Counted from the stretch's first letter, positions 14,379 to 22,609 are shown. The stretch is DNA of 34,244 nt from DATKMK01 sp035541895 (GCA_035541895.1 DATKMK010000014.1:1-34244); one strand, 5' to 3'. A program made the numbers and translations. The notes: generated by a model from the letters alone, not told the origin.

Positions 14379-15563
14379 ATGGCGAAGGTTGTGCACGACG
14401 ATCGAATCCAACCCGGCGAGCAGCGATTGCTGGAGTGGGGCGTCGGATCGGACGTCGACGTCGACGAGCTGCGCGCGCATGCCCATCGCGACCCCGCGGT
14501 CGATCTGGCGATCGCGGCACGCCTCGGCGCGCGGCCCGGCAATTCCAGCGTTGTGCTGCTGCGGGAGATTGACGCGCGATCGACTGACAAGCTGGTTCAC
14601 AAGGAAGTCAAACGCGCGCTCTATCGCCTGCAGCAACGCGGCGTCGCGATTCCGAGCGCACCGCCGGCCGCGGCGCCGGCGCCGTTGCTCGGTCCCCAAA
14701 TCGAAGGCTACCTGTCCGCGGTTGATGGTCGCGGCGATCAACTGATTTGGCTGGTGCGTCCGTTGCCGGGCGGCATCGTACACCTCTTGGCGGTGATCAA
14801 CGATCCCGAGGGCCTTCGTGAAGTCGACCTGAACCAGACGACGCGCAAGGCGTTGCGCGCCGCGCGGCAGGAATTGCAGACCAAGCACGAGATCGTGTTG
14901 GTCGAAGCCGATTGGCACTACTGCGACTTTCTAGTGAACCGCGCGTTCCGCTGGGCGCAGGCACGCGGCGGCCGCATCGAAGGTGACTACCCGGGTTTGC
15001 GTGCGCAGATCGTTCGCTCCTCGTCGGCGTCCGATCTGCCGCCGCTGGTGCTCTCGAAGCTCGACGTGGCAACGATTCGCGCGCAGCCCGCGCTGCTGGC
15101 CGAGTCGGCTGCGTTGGCGGAAGAAAAGGAGTTCCGCACTTGGTTCTTCGATCCGGAAACATTGCAGCCGTATCTGGAAGCGATGCTACAGGCGAAGGAC
15201 AGTCCGTTGGTGTTGAGCCAGACGCAGCAACAAGACCGCTTCCGCGTCACCGTCGAGCACGCCGTGGAAGAGTTGTTCGGCGGCGACCGGCAACCGAGTT
15301 GGGTACGGCGGTTGTACGAGATGGCGTACTTCTTTTCCGCGACGCATCGCGACCTGGCGGCCCGGCGCGCGTGTGCGGTCGCGGCAGCGCTCGAGGCAAG
15401 CACTCATGGCGGGCGCGACATCCCGTTGTGCGAATACCTCGTGCGCGGCAGCCTCGCGGCGTTGCTGCACGCGGCGACTGAACGCGAACAAGAGCACGCT
15501 CGCTCGTCGTTGATCCTGACCCCACAGCAGGCCGCGGCAGAGGCGCAACGCCGGCGACGCTGA
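14379..15563 (+). CDS. conserved-looking hypothetical protein, no family recognised
   Basis: A 394-residue soluble protein with GAGGGG 4 bases before the ATG at 14379, 32 bases after the acyl-CoA dehydrogenase stop. The N-terminal region (about 1-90) is helical and ends with KEVKRALYRLQQRGV, a motif I have seen in hypothetical proteins. A Pro/Ala linker (about 90-105) follows, then a mixed alpha/beta domain (about 105-260) with IWLVRPLPGGIVHLLAVIND and VEADWHYCDFLVNRAF, and a helical C-terminus. No signal peptide, membrane segment or catalytic motif is visible. No function is assigned. Confidence 0.75.
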   Translation: MAKVVHDDRIQPGEQRLLEWGVGSDVDVDELRAHAHRDPAVDLAIAARLGARPGNSSVVLLREIDARSTDKLVHKEVKRALYRLQQRGVAIPSAPPAAAPAPLLGPQIEGYLSAVDGRGDQLIWLVRPLPGGIVHLLAVINDPEGLREVDLNQTTRKALRAARQELQTKHEIVLVEADWHYCDFLVNRAFRWAQARGGRIEGDYPGLRAQIVRSSSASDLPPLVLSKLDVATIRAQPALLAESAALAEEKEFRTWFFDPETLQPYLEAMLQAKDSPLVLSQTQQQDRFRVTVEHAVEELFGGDRQPSWVRRLYEMAYFFSATHRDLAARRACAVAAALEASTHGGRDIPLCEYLVRGSLAALLHAATEREQEHARSSLILTPQQAAAEAQRRRR

Positions 15564-15593
15564 TCGCCGAGAATCCACCGGCGCTCTCGGCGG

Positions 15594-15875
15594 CTATTTC
15601 TTGCAAAAGCAACTGTCGCAGATCGGAGTGCTGCCGTGGTTCTCCGCGACGCACGCACTCTTGGCCTTCATGCGGGCATCGGTGTCGCTGAGGGCGTAAA
15701 CTGTTCCGCGCCAGCTCGTGATGGTCGGGGCGAGGATACTCGGCGTCGGGTTCTGGAGCGGATTGCCGACTTGGCACACGCACGTGAAGTACCCGAAGCT
15801 CGGCGGGGAGGCTGGTTGCGCTTGAGCGGATGCCGATAGCCACCACAACCAGACGACTATAGTCCACAACGCCAT
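15594..15875 (-). CDS. small secreted Cys-rich protein
   Basis: A 93-residue frame with a signal peptide (MALWTIVVWLWWLSASAQAQ). The mature part of about 73 residues has six cysteines: a CVC pair (C32, C34), C75, and a terminal CDSCFC cluster (C86, C89, C91). These could form disulfides or bind a metal in the periplasm. AAGGAGG lies only one base before the ATG, which is too close for good initiation; a TTG at codon 3 would sit 7 bases away. No family is recognised. It is convergent with the preceding gene, 30 bases apart. Confidence 0.6.
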   Translation of the reverse strand: MALWTIVVWLWWLSASAQAQPASPPSFGYFTCVCQVGNPLQNPTPSILAPTITSWRGTVYALSDTDARMKAKSACVAENHGSTPICDSCFCKK

Positions 15876-16244
15876 GCCTCCTTCTTAGCATAAAGGCCGG
15901 AGATCGGGACAAGGTCACCTAAACTTCCGCCGGTCGCTCCGGCGCGCAGACGAAATCGTTCAGCCGATCATCCGCGTTGTTCCAAATTGTGCGAGCCCTG
16001 GTCCGGGATTTGCCCTCCCGTGGCGTACAGGCGGTGGCATGTGGCTTGCGTTACCCCTTCACAGCTTGAGCGGAAGGGAACCGAGAATGCAACTGATTGC
16101 AGCCGGAAAATGGTCGAAGGTGAAGCGGAGTTGGACGATGGTGGTGGCGATGCGGCGGCCAGGACAGGGAACGCACAAACCTCGGCCCGAGTCCGCGACG
16201 CGCGCGGTTCGGCCGAAGAAGGTTTGAACGACGCGGCGCGGGTT
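15876..16244. other. gene-poor stretch
   Basis: About 370 bases without a supportable gene between two minus-strand genes. Plus-strand frames exist (for example from 16039) but have no ribosome-binding site or recognisable domain. A sigma-54-like match (TGGCAT N5 CTTGC, 16035-16049) has no gene behind it. The odd C-terminal tail of the upstream glycosyltransferase runs into this stretch, so it may be inserted or degenerate DNA. Confidence 0.4.
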
Positions 16245-17954
16245 CTACGCGCGCTCCTTCGTTTGGCTGTGCCGACAAGATTGATCCGTTCCTCCAAGGC
16301 CCCCCAAGAGGTTCGTCCGGCGAGATGAGCTCCCCCGCTCGCCGGGCGAACTGTTTCCAGTCTCGACGCTCGACGCGACATCGAAAACCAGAAAGGCGTC
16401 GCCGACGGCCATGACCAATCGCGCCTGGCCGTTCTCCACGGCGTCGCGTAGCCACCGATAGGTTTCGGGATCGAAGACGCCGACGAATTCGGTTGCGCGC
16501 ACCGCGACCAATCCGGCGCGCGGAACATACTTCGGTTCGAGCACGTACGGGCGCGTCTGTTGCGCCTCCCAGCGCCACAACGCGAAGCGACCTTGGTCCC
16601 AATCGAGATTCGAGTCGGCAAGATAGCGGTACGCGTTCTGCCGCGTGCCGATCAATTGGTTGAAGTACGACAGGTAGCGCGGACAATTCGCCGTGGCGTC
16701 GATCACGCACAGTCCAGCGAGGACAGTGGCGAGCTGACGCCATCGACGCGTGCGGCCGTGATCCCACGCTGCGCCCGCCAGCATGGCGAGGAACGGAAAG
16801 GCCGGCAACAGGTAGCGCAAGCCAACTTGCGACTGGAGCGAGAAACTCATGTGTGCGGCGAACACCGCGACGGCGATGAGCCAGGCCCAATCAGAATAGC
16901 GCCGGTGCCGACGCCAAGGCCGAATGAGGACCAACGCGAGAAACGGCACCGGCGTCTTCAGCAACGTCGCGACGAGATAGTACGAGGGGCGGCCGTGCGC
17001 GGTGAGGGTCCCCAGCAGATACACCAGGCCCCCGCCGCTGCGACCTTGATCGTGCAACAACACGCGATCCAGGCCGGTGAGAAACTCACGCGGCAGCGGA
17101 AGCGGCACGGTCCCAACCCATTGCCGCAACTGCAGCAGCGATCGGCTTTCGCAACTCAGGTCGCTCAATCGCGTGATCGGATGCTGCAAGCCAAAGCCGA
17201 CGCTAATCGTCACAATCGCGGCGACAACTACAATGGCGCTCGACGTCACACTCGCCTGCGCCGCGCGCCGACGCGACTCCATGGGCTCGACCGCCACCGT
17301 GCGCGCGACGATCAGTAGCGCGGCAATTGGTGCGAGGTCGATCGCCGAATACTTGACCAGCAGCGCGACGCCACACGCGACTCCGGCCACGAGCGCGCGC
17401 TCGATGGTGGGATCCCAGTAGCAACGGGTCAGCGCGTAGACCGCCGCGAAGATCGTGCACGTCGCCGCCGCGTCGGTGGTGACCAAGCCCGCATGGCCGA
17501 TGAGTGTCGGTAAGAAGGCGATCAGCACCGTCGCGCCGAGCGCGCCCGCAGGTCCGTACACCTCCATGCCCCAACAGAACACCAACAGACAAACGATGAG
17601 ATAGCAGCCGATCGTGACGGTTCGGCCAGCGTAGATCGGGAGGTTGGTGTGGATGTACTCGCGCTCGCGGGCGGTCAGCGGCAGGCGGTGCAGCAGTGGG
17701 TCGACGGCGGACCGATCGAATCCGAGTGCGGTGCCGATGCGCTCCGGCAAGGCGTTGAGCGCGAGTACGGGGAGTTTGGAGTCGTCAATCGCCACTCGGC
17801 GATCGAAACGGCCCTCGAACACGATCCGGCGGCCATAGTCGTAACAATACGGCTCGTCGTCGGTGAGGCTGGTCCGGAGAATGGTGATGGAGATGAGCGC
17901 GGTGCCGAGCGCGGTGGCGAGGGCTGCGCAGCGACAGGCCTGAGCGCGACTCAT
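16245..17954 (-). CDS. membrane glycosyltransferase (GT39/GT83, ArnT/PMT-like)
   Basis: A 569-residue polytopic membrane protein. The first periplasmic loop carries the acidic DDEP pair (TSLTDDEPYCYDYGRRI) expected for the catalytic base of GT-C enzymes. About ten hydrophobic segments follow, then a C-terminal soluble part with YLADSNLDWDQG, common in these transferases. They move a sugar from a polyprenyl-phosphate donor to lipid or protein on the outer face of the inner membrane. The last about 45 residues, from VETGNSSPGERG, are hydrophilic and low-complexity and look like a replaced tail. No clear ribosome-binding site precedes the ATG at 17954. The gene lies 34 bases after the small CPHC gene. 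Confidence 0.82.
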   Translation of the reverse strand: MSRAQACRCAALATALGTALISITILRTSLTDDEPYCYDYGRRIVFEGRFDRRVAIDDSKLPVLALNALPERIGTALGFDRSAVDPLLHRLPLTAREREYIHTNLPIYAGRTVTIGCYLIVCLLVFCWGMEVYGPAGALGATVLIAFLPTLIGHAGLVTTDAAATCTIFAAVYALTRCYWDPTIERALVAGVACGVALLVKYSAIDLAPIAALLIVARTVAVEPMESRRRAAQASVTSSAIVVVAAIVTISVGFGLQHPITRLSDLSCESRSLLQLRQWVGTVPLPLPREFLTGLDRVLLHDQGRSGGGLVYLLGTLTAHGRPSYYLVATLLKTPVPFLALVLIRPWRRHRRYSDWAWLIAVAVFAAHMSFSLQSQVGLRYLLPAFPFLAMLAGAAWDHGRTRRWRQLATVLAGLCVIDATANCPRYLSYFNQLIGTRQNAYRYLADSNLDWDQGRFALWRWEAQQTRPYVLEPKYVPRAGLVAVRATEFVGVFDPETYRWLRDAVENGQARLVMAVGDAFLVFDVASSVETGNSSPGERGSSSRRTNLLGGLGGTDQSCRHSQTKERA

Positions 17955-17988
17955 GCAGCGGCCCGCGGCGAGTCCGGAACACGTGGCG

Positions 17989-18162
17989 TCAGGCGCCCTC
18001 GCCGACTTCCTGCGGCGGCCCGTAGAGTCGTACCTTCACGATCCGACGGCAGTGCGGGCAGGGGAATGTTTTGATCCACGGATAGCTGACGATCGCATCG
18101 GCGATGCGCTTCACGTAGGCGTCACGCGCCGCCACGCAACAGGCTTCCAAGTCGTCGTCCAT
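17989..18162 (-). CDS. 57-residue CPHC zinc-finger-like protein
   Basis: A short frame with ATG at 18162, GGAG 5 bases upstream, and TGA at 17991-17989. It begins MDDDLEACCVAARDAYVKRI and contains KTFPCPHCRRIVKVRLYG, a CxxC zinc-knuckle-like hairpin, plus an adjacent Cys pair (C8-C9). Four cysteines in total could bind one metal ion. The family is not recognised. Minus-strand orientation and spacing suggest cotranscription with the glycosyltransferase. A 93-codon plus-strand frame over the same bases is less convincing. Confidence 0.6.
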   Translation of the reverse strand: MDDDLEACCVAARDAYVKRIADAIVSYPWIKTFPCPHCRRIVKVRLYGPPQEVGEGA

Positions 18163-18216
18163 GCTCGCTCCGCGGCGGCGATCCTGCCCAGAATCACGAT
18201 GGGAATCAAGGATGGG

Positions 18217-18320
18217 GTGAGCCGTGAGTGGTGAGTCGGGAAGGGTGAGGGCGAGTTGTGAGCGCGGGTGGTGATTGTGAGCTTACTCCGACTGCTCACC
18301 ACTCACGACTCACCACTCAC
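18217..18320. repeat. GTGAGTGGTGAGTC inverted repeat
   Basis: GTGAGTGGTGAGTCG (18224-18238) and its exact complement CGACTCACCACTCAC (18306-18320) flank 67 bases; partial extra copies of GTGAG and CTCAC extend both arms. The right arm overlaps the mltG stop codon (18317-18319). The arms are themselves built from tandem GTGAG units. It may terminate transcription or be a dispersed repeat. Confidence 0.7.
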
Positions 18321-19303
18321 CGTCTCTGATACTTCTGCACGGCGCGGTTGTGCTCCTCCAGGGTACGGGAAAACTGATGGGTGCCATCGCCGCGGGCGAC
18401 GAAATAGAGGTAGTCGGCGGGGGCGGGTTGCAGCGCGGCTGCCAGCGCCGCTTGACCCGGATTGCAGATCGGTCCCGGCGGTAGGCCGGTATTGACGTAG
18501 GTGTTGTAGCGCGTGGGCTGCTTGAGTTGTGCCTTCGTAAGATCGCCGTCGAACGACGGCAGGCCGTAGATCACGGTAGGATCGGACTGCAGCGGCCAGT
18601 GTTGCCGGAGCCGGTTGTGAAAGACCGCCGCGACGAGTGCCCGCTCGCTGGCGGCGCCGGTTTCCTTTTCGACGATTGACGCGAGGGTGACCCATGCGTG
18701 TTCGGATAGGTCGCGTTGTTGGCGCGTCGGCTCAAGCTCGGCGGCTACGTCGCGAAAGCGTGAGACCATCTGCCGGATGATCTGCGCGGGCGTTGCCGTC
18801 CACGACAGCATGTAGGTGTCAGGGAACAAATAGCCTTCGACGCCGGTGGCGGGCAGGTCGAGATCGGCGAGCAAATCGGGATCACGCGTCGCGCAGAGAA
18901 ACGTGTCCACGCCGCCGAATCCGTGAGCGGCAAATAACGCGGCGACTTGTGCGGCGGTCGAACCTTCGGGAATCGTGACCCGGTGCAGTGCCGCGCCGGG
19001 GGAGCGCAGCATGTCCAGCACTTCGAGCGGCGTGAGGGCGGCGTCGAACCGATAGTCGCCGGGGCGTACTTGCCGATCAAGCTGGTTGAGGCGCGCCCAC
19101 GCCGACAGCAGCCACCCGTGGCGCACAACGCCGGCAGCTTCCAAATGGTGTGCGATGGTGCGAAAGCCCTCACCCGGTGCAATCGAGACCAACGCGCCTC
19201 CGGCCGGTGGTGCGTTCGCGGTATGAAGCTCGCGCCAGCCGAGCGCCGCCGTCGTTACGGCCGCGAGCCCGAATACCAACGCAATGAGCGCCGCACGCCA
19301 CAC
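18317..19303 (-). CDS. mltG: endolytic murein transglycosylase MltG
   Basis: A 328-residue YceG/MltG protein that cleaves nascent glycan strands at the inner membrane and sets their length. The N-terminal anchor is MWRAALIALVFGLAAVTTAA. A LysM-like part has VSIAPGEGFRTIAHHLEAAG. The catalytic domain has VEGYLFPDTY (155-164), ASIVEKETG with the catalytic Glu at about 212, SDPTVIYGLP, and YNTYVNTGLPPGPICNPG. The start is a GTG at 19303 without a clear ribosome-binding site. It follows the PAS histidine kinase gene by 42 bases. Confidence 0.95.
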   Translation of the reverse strand: MWRAALIALVFGLAAVTTAALGWRELHTANAPPAGGALVSIAPGEGFRTIAHHLEAAGVVRHGWLLSAWARLNQLDRQVRPGDYRFDAALTPLEVLDMLRSPGAALHRVTIPEGSTAAQVAALFAAHGFGGVDTFLCATRDPDLLADLDLPATGVEGYLFPDTYMLSWTATPAQIIRQMVSRFRDVAAELEPTRQQRDLSEHAWVTLASIVEKETGAASERALVAAVFHNRLRQHWPLQSDPTVIYGLPSFDGDLTKAQLKQPTRYNTYVNTGLPPGPICNPGQAALAAALQPAPADYLYFVARGDGTHQFSRTLEEHNRAVQKYQRR

Positions 19304-19345
19304 GGATTGTGCATACTGGAGACCGTGCGGAGAGGAAAGTTCCGA

Positions 19346-21661
19346 CTAGTGGACTTGGGGGCTTTCGGATGGCCGATGGCTGTCCGCAGGCCGAGGCAGC
19401 GTGAAGTAAAACGTGGCGCCTTGGTCGATTGCGGCTTCGGCCCAGATTCGTCCGCCATGGCGATGAATGATGCGTTGCACGGTGGCGAGGCCGATGCCCA
19501 TGCCTTCGAACTCGGACTCGCGATGCAACCGACTGAACGCTCCGAATAACTTCTGCGCGTCGACCATGTTGAACCCCACGCCGTCGTCACGCAGGAAGTA
19601 AACGACTCCGCCTTCGCCTTCGATGGCGCCAAACTCGATCCGCGCCGACGGATGTCGGCTGGTATATTTCCAGGCGTTCCGGAGCAGATTGTCCAACGCG
19701 ATGCGCAGCAAGTGGCTGTCGCCGCTGGTTACCAGCCCCGGAGTGATCACGAACTCGACTCGTCGGTGCGGCTCGTGCTCGGCAAGATCCGTGGCAATCG
19801 AGTTGGCCAGCTCGCTGAGGTCGACCGAGTGTAGCGTCAATTTCTGGGCCGTCAGTCGTGACAGGCTCAGCAAGTGTTGAATCAACCGGCCCATGTGTTG
19901 CGCACCCGCCACGACGCGTTCGAGGTAGCGCCGGCCCTCGGCGTCCAGTGTGTTTGCGTAGTCCTCGATGAGAATTCGTGTAAATCCCTCGATGTGTCGG
20001 AGCGGCGCGCGCAGGTCGTGCGAGACCGAATAACTGAAAGCTTCGAGTTCTTTGTTGACGGCCTCGAGTTGTGCGGTTCGCTGGAGAACGCGCTGCTCCA
20101 ACTCGGCGTTCAAGCGCTGGACCTCCTGCTCGGCGCGTTTGCGCTCGGCGATGTCTTTGATCTGCGAAACGAAGTACAAGGGTTGCCCGCGCTCGTCCCG
20201 GACGAGCGAGACGCTCAGATGGACCCACACGACGTGCCCGAGTTTGTGAAAGTAGCGCTTCTGCATGTGGTAGTACCGAATATCGCCGGCCAGCATCTGC
20301 CGCACGAAGGCGAGATCGGTGTCGAGATCCTCGGGATGGGTGAGGTCTTGGAACGTCTTGCTGCGTAGCTCCTCGGTGGAGTAGCCGACCAGCTCGCACA
20401 ACGACTGATTGACGCTCAGGAAGCGCCCATCGGGCGCCACCAAGGCCATGCCGATCGCGGCGTGCTCGAACGCCTTGGCAAAACGCTCTTCGCTCTCGCG
20501 TAGGGCCGCTGCCGTCTGCACGTGTTCGGTCACGTCGTGAAGCGAGAAGAGCAAGAATTCGACCTCGCCGCCGTCATCGAGCAGGGGAACCAGCGTCCAA
20601 TCCCAATACGTCACGCCGCGCTCGGGTTGGTCGGGAAAGAAAAACGGACGGGCCGTCACCGAAGAGGGCTGTTTGCTCGCAATGACCTGTTCGAAGATCG
20701 CACGGGCATCCGACGGGTAAATGTCGAAGTGGTTGCGACCGATGAAGTCGCTGATGTCCCTGCGACACGCGCGCGCATAGGCTGGATTCACACGGACGAA
20801 ATTGAATTCTCGATCCAACAACACCAGGCAGCTCAGGGTGTGGTCGAAGACGGCATCCAACATCCGCGAGTGCTTGGCGAGCGCGAGTTCGGCCTGCTTG
20901 CGCTCGGTCAGATCCGTGATGATGCCGATGGTGCCGATTAGTTGGCCGTTCTCATACTGGGGGCGACTCGATGTTCGGACGTGGCGTATGCGCCCGTTGC
21001 CGTCGTAAACGCGAAACTCGGACGGTTGAAGGCGCCCGGCCAACGTCTCGACAAAGCTGACGAGCAGCGCGGGAAGGTCGTCGGGATGCACGAAGCGGCT
21101 AAAGTTCTGACCGGTCAGATCCGCAGGGATATAGCCCGACAGGCGAAGGATCGCGGGGCTGACATACGTTAGTCTCCCTTCGGGGTCGGCGGCGAAGATC
21201 ACGTCATTCAGGTTCTCCACGAGCAGGCGGTAGCGTTCCTCAGAGCGTCGCAGCGACTCCTCGGCGCACTTGCGCAATCGGCGCTGTTCGGCTTCGCGCA
21301 ACTCGCGTTCGACCGCCGGAGTGAGTCGGCTCAACTGGCGCTTGCTGACGAAGTCGTGGGCGCCGCTCTTCATCGCGCTGGCCGCGACTTCCTCACCCAC
21401 GTCGCCGGACACGATGATAAAGGGGACATCGCGCTTGCGTTCCTGCAACAGCATCAACGCGGCGGCGGCGCTGAATTGCGGCAGACCCCAGCCACACGTC
21501 ACGACGTCCCATGGCTGCCGATCGATTGCCGCCAACAATCCGTCGGCCGTCTCGACGCGCTCCCATGCCGGTCGGTAGCCACCGCGCTCGATCTCGCGGA
21601 CGATCAGCAGCGCATCGTCTTCATTGTCCTCGACGAGCAGCAGTCGCAGGGGCTTGGTCAT
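19346..21661 (-). CDS. hybrid PAS sensor histidine kinase with degenerate receiver
   Basis: A 771-residue soluble kinase with the ATG at 21661 and AGGAAG just upstream; a frame continuing to 21853 runs into tRNA-Sec and is not coding. Domains are a receiver (about 5-120), three PAS domains (about 141-255, 265-385, 390-508), a coiled coil, HisKA with His548 in SVSHDLRAPLRHIEGF, and HATPase with Asn661 (N box), DDGVGF and GMGIGLATV. The receiver reads TCGWGLPQFS where SDYxLPG is expected, so the phosphoacceptor Asp is Gly57 and the domain cannot be phosphorylated there. No transmembrane segment is seen, so it probably senses a cytoplasmic ligand or redox state. The kinase core resembles the phytochrome-type HK group. 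Confidence 0.9.
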   Translation of the reverse strand: MTKPLRLLLVEDNEDDALLIVREIERGGYRPAWERVETADGLLAAIDRQPWDVVTCGWGLPQFSAAAALMLLQERKRDVPFIIVSGDVGEEVAASAMKSGAHDFVSKRQLSRLTPAVERELREAEQRRLRKCAEESLRRSEERYRLLVENLNDVIFAADPEGRLTYVSPAILRLSGYIPADLTGQNFSRFVHPDDLPALLVSFVETLAGRLQPSEFRVYDGNGRIRHVRTSSRPQYENGQLIGTIGIITDLTERKQAELALAKHSRMLDAVFDHTLSCLVLLDREFNFVRVNPAYARACRRDISDFIGRNHFDIYPSDARAIFEQVIASKQPSSVTARPFFFPDQPERGVTYWDWTLVPLLDDGGEVEFLLFSLHDVTEHVQTAAALRESEERFAKAFEHAAIGMALVAPDGRFLSVNQSLCELVGYSTEELRSKTFQDLTHPEDLDTDLAFVRQMLAGDIRYYHMQKRYFHKLGHVVWVHLSVSLVRDERGQPLYFVSQIKDIAERKRAEQEVQRLNAELEQRVLQRTAQLEAVNKELEAFSYSVSHDLRAPLRHIEGFTRILIEDYANTLDAEGRRYLERVVAGAQHMGRLIQHLLSLSRLTAQKLTLHSVDLSELANSIATDLAEHEPHRRVEFVITPGLVTSGDSHLLRIALDNLLRNAWKYTSRHPSARIEFGAIEGEGGVVYFLRDDGVGFNMVDAQKLFGAFSRLHRESEFEGMGIGLATVQRIIHRHGGRIWAEAAIDQGATFYFTLPRPADSHRPSESPQVH

Positions 21662-21766
21662 CTTCTTCCTGATTACTGAACGCCGGAGGTCTAGGAAAGT
21701 ACAATTTCTTGCAGGTGCGATGCCGGGGGCAAGTTGGGACTGAACAACCCGGCCAGCGCAGATGCG

Positions 21767-21861
21767 TGGCGGAGAAGGAAGGGAGTCGAACCCTCCGTCC
21801 CGACGAGTCGGGACCACGCGGTTTTGAAGACCGGGGAGGCCACCGGGCCCCATCCTCCTCC
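21767..21861 (-). tRNA. selC: selenocysteine tRNA (tRNA-Sec, UCA anticodon)
   Basis: A 95-base tRNA with tRNA-Sec architecture. The 8-bp acceptor stem pairs GGAGGAGG with CCTTCTCC (one G-U). G73 and an encoded CCA follow (21770-21767). The D-arm is long, GGGGCC-CGGT-GGCCTC. The anticodon loop CTTCAAA has TCA at 21827-21825. The variable arm is a 7-bp stem, GTCCCGA-CTCG-TCGGGAC, and the T-loop is TTCGACT. The UCA anticodon reads UGA, so the organism should encode selenoproteins and SelA/SelB/SelD elsewhere. No such gene is in this window. Confidence 0.97.
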
Positions 21862-21888
21862 AGAGGCATTCGTCACCGCCACCGCGGG

Positions 21889-21916
21889 TTGCGATTGTTC
21901 CGGTGAGACTTACATT
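21889..21916 (+). promoter_or_regulatory. candidate promoter of the 46-residue membrane protein
   Basis: TTGCGA (21889-21894), a 16-base spacer and TACATT (21911-21916), each matching four of six consensus bases. The predicted start is near 21923, immediately before AAAGGAGG at 21925-21932. The same stretch must also hold the minus-strand selC promoter. Confidence 0.45.
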
Positions 21917-21937
21917 TTGTCCACAAAGGAGGTCGCC

Positions 21938-22078
21938 ATGTTAGCCCAAATCATCGACATTACTGCGACACTGAGACCGCTGCTGTGGTTTGCCATTGCG
22001 TTGCTGGTGCTGTCCATCGTTGGGATTTTGGCGGCTCACAACGGCGGAACACATCGGCACGAGGATGTGGGCCACTAG
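21938..22078 (+). CDS. 46-residue single-pass membrane protein
   Basis: The ATG at 21938 is preceded by a near-perfect AAAGGAGG at 6 bases. The protein starts MLAQIIDITATLRPLLWF, has one transmembrane helix (about 13-33) and ends with a His-rich tail (HNGGTHRHEDVGH) that could bind a metal. It is too short for family assignment. Its TAG overlaps the 3' end of the convergent EIIA gene by 4 bases. Confidence 0.6.
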   Translation: MLAQIIDITATLRPLLWFAIALLVLSIVGILAAHNGGTHRHEDVGH

Positions 22079-22542
22079 CGCCATTGCGCGTGGACGATGG
22101 TTTCGACCTCCTCGGCGGTGGCGGCATTTTCCAGGCGGGCGCGTGTCGGCGCTGACTGGAGGAGCAAGGAGAGCGAGGAGAGGTAATTGAGATGCGCCCC
22201 GGTCACATTCGCCGGTGAGAGCATCAGGGCCACAATGGAGATTGGAACCTGCGGCGACGCCTCGTAAACGCCGGTCGGCGATACCGCGAGAGCAATCAGT
22301 ACGCGGTTGATGCCGCCGATTCGGGCGTGAGGAATGCTGACGTTGATCTCCACTAGTTCGGTGCTCGCCATCGCCTCACGTTCGCGAACGGCCTCGACGG
22401 CACCGGCTTCAGCCGTAGCCTGAAGATAGCCCGCCTCAGTCAGGGCGTGCACCAAGCCCCGTACCGCTTCATCAAGGTTCCGCCACGTCGGTTGCACGAC
22501 GACGGCGCCAAGAGTGCATTCCTCGGTCAACCGCAACACCAT
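22075..22542 (-). CDS. PTS EIIA type-2 (PtsN-like) protein
   Basis: A 155-residue EIIA-mannitol/fructose/Ntr-type domain. The phosphorylatable His is H72 in the diagnostic SIPHARIGGINR, followed by VLIALAVSPTGV. With no EIIB or EIIC nearby, a regulatory PtsN-like role is more likely than sugar uptake. The start ATG at 22542 has GGGAG 9 bases upstream; a TTG at 22551 is possible. Downstream of it on this strand is tRNA-Sec; upstream is another tiny membrane protein and the sigma-54 response regulator. Confidence 0.82.
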   Translation of the reverse strand: MVLRLTEECTLGAVVVQPTWRNLDEAVRGLVHALTEAGYLQATAEAGAVEAVREREAMASTELVEINVSIPHARIGGINRVLIALAVSPTGVYEASPQVPISIVALMLSPANVTGAHLNYLSSLSLLLQSAPTRARLENAATAEEVETIVHAQWR

Positions 22543-22609
22543 TTCACCCAACTCCCTACAATCCCGCGGGAGAAAAGTGAAGGTGATGCGTTCACGAAAT
22601 GTGGTGCGC

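Noticed and set aside
15564..15593. Possible selenocysteine (in-frame TGA) readthrough in this window
   Set aside because: I looked at several genes ending in TGA and saw no downstream homologous continuation. No selenoprotein candidate could be supported.
16035..16049. Sigma-54-like promoter TGGCAT N5 CTTGC on the plus strand
   Set aside because: GG and GC are correctly spaced, but no supportable plus-strand gene follows. It is probably chance.
17953..18234. 93-codon plus-strand frame
   Set aside because: No ribosome-binding site and no domain; the overlapping minus-strand 57-residue CPHC gene is a better explanation.
21662..21853. N-terminal extension of the PAS kinase frame
   Set aside because: The extension translates tRNA-Sec; the receiver homology begins at the ATG at 21661.
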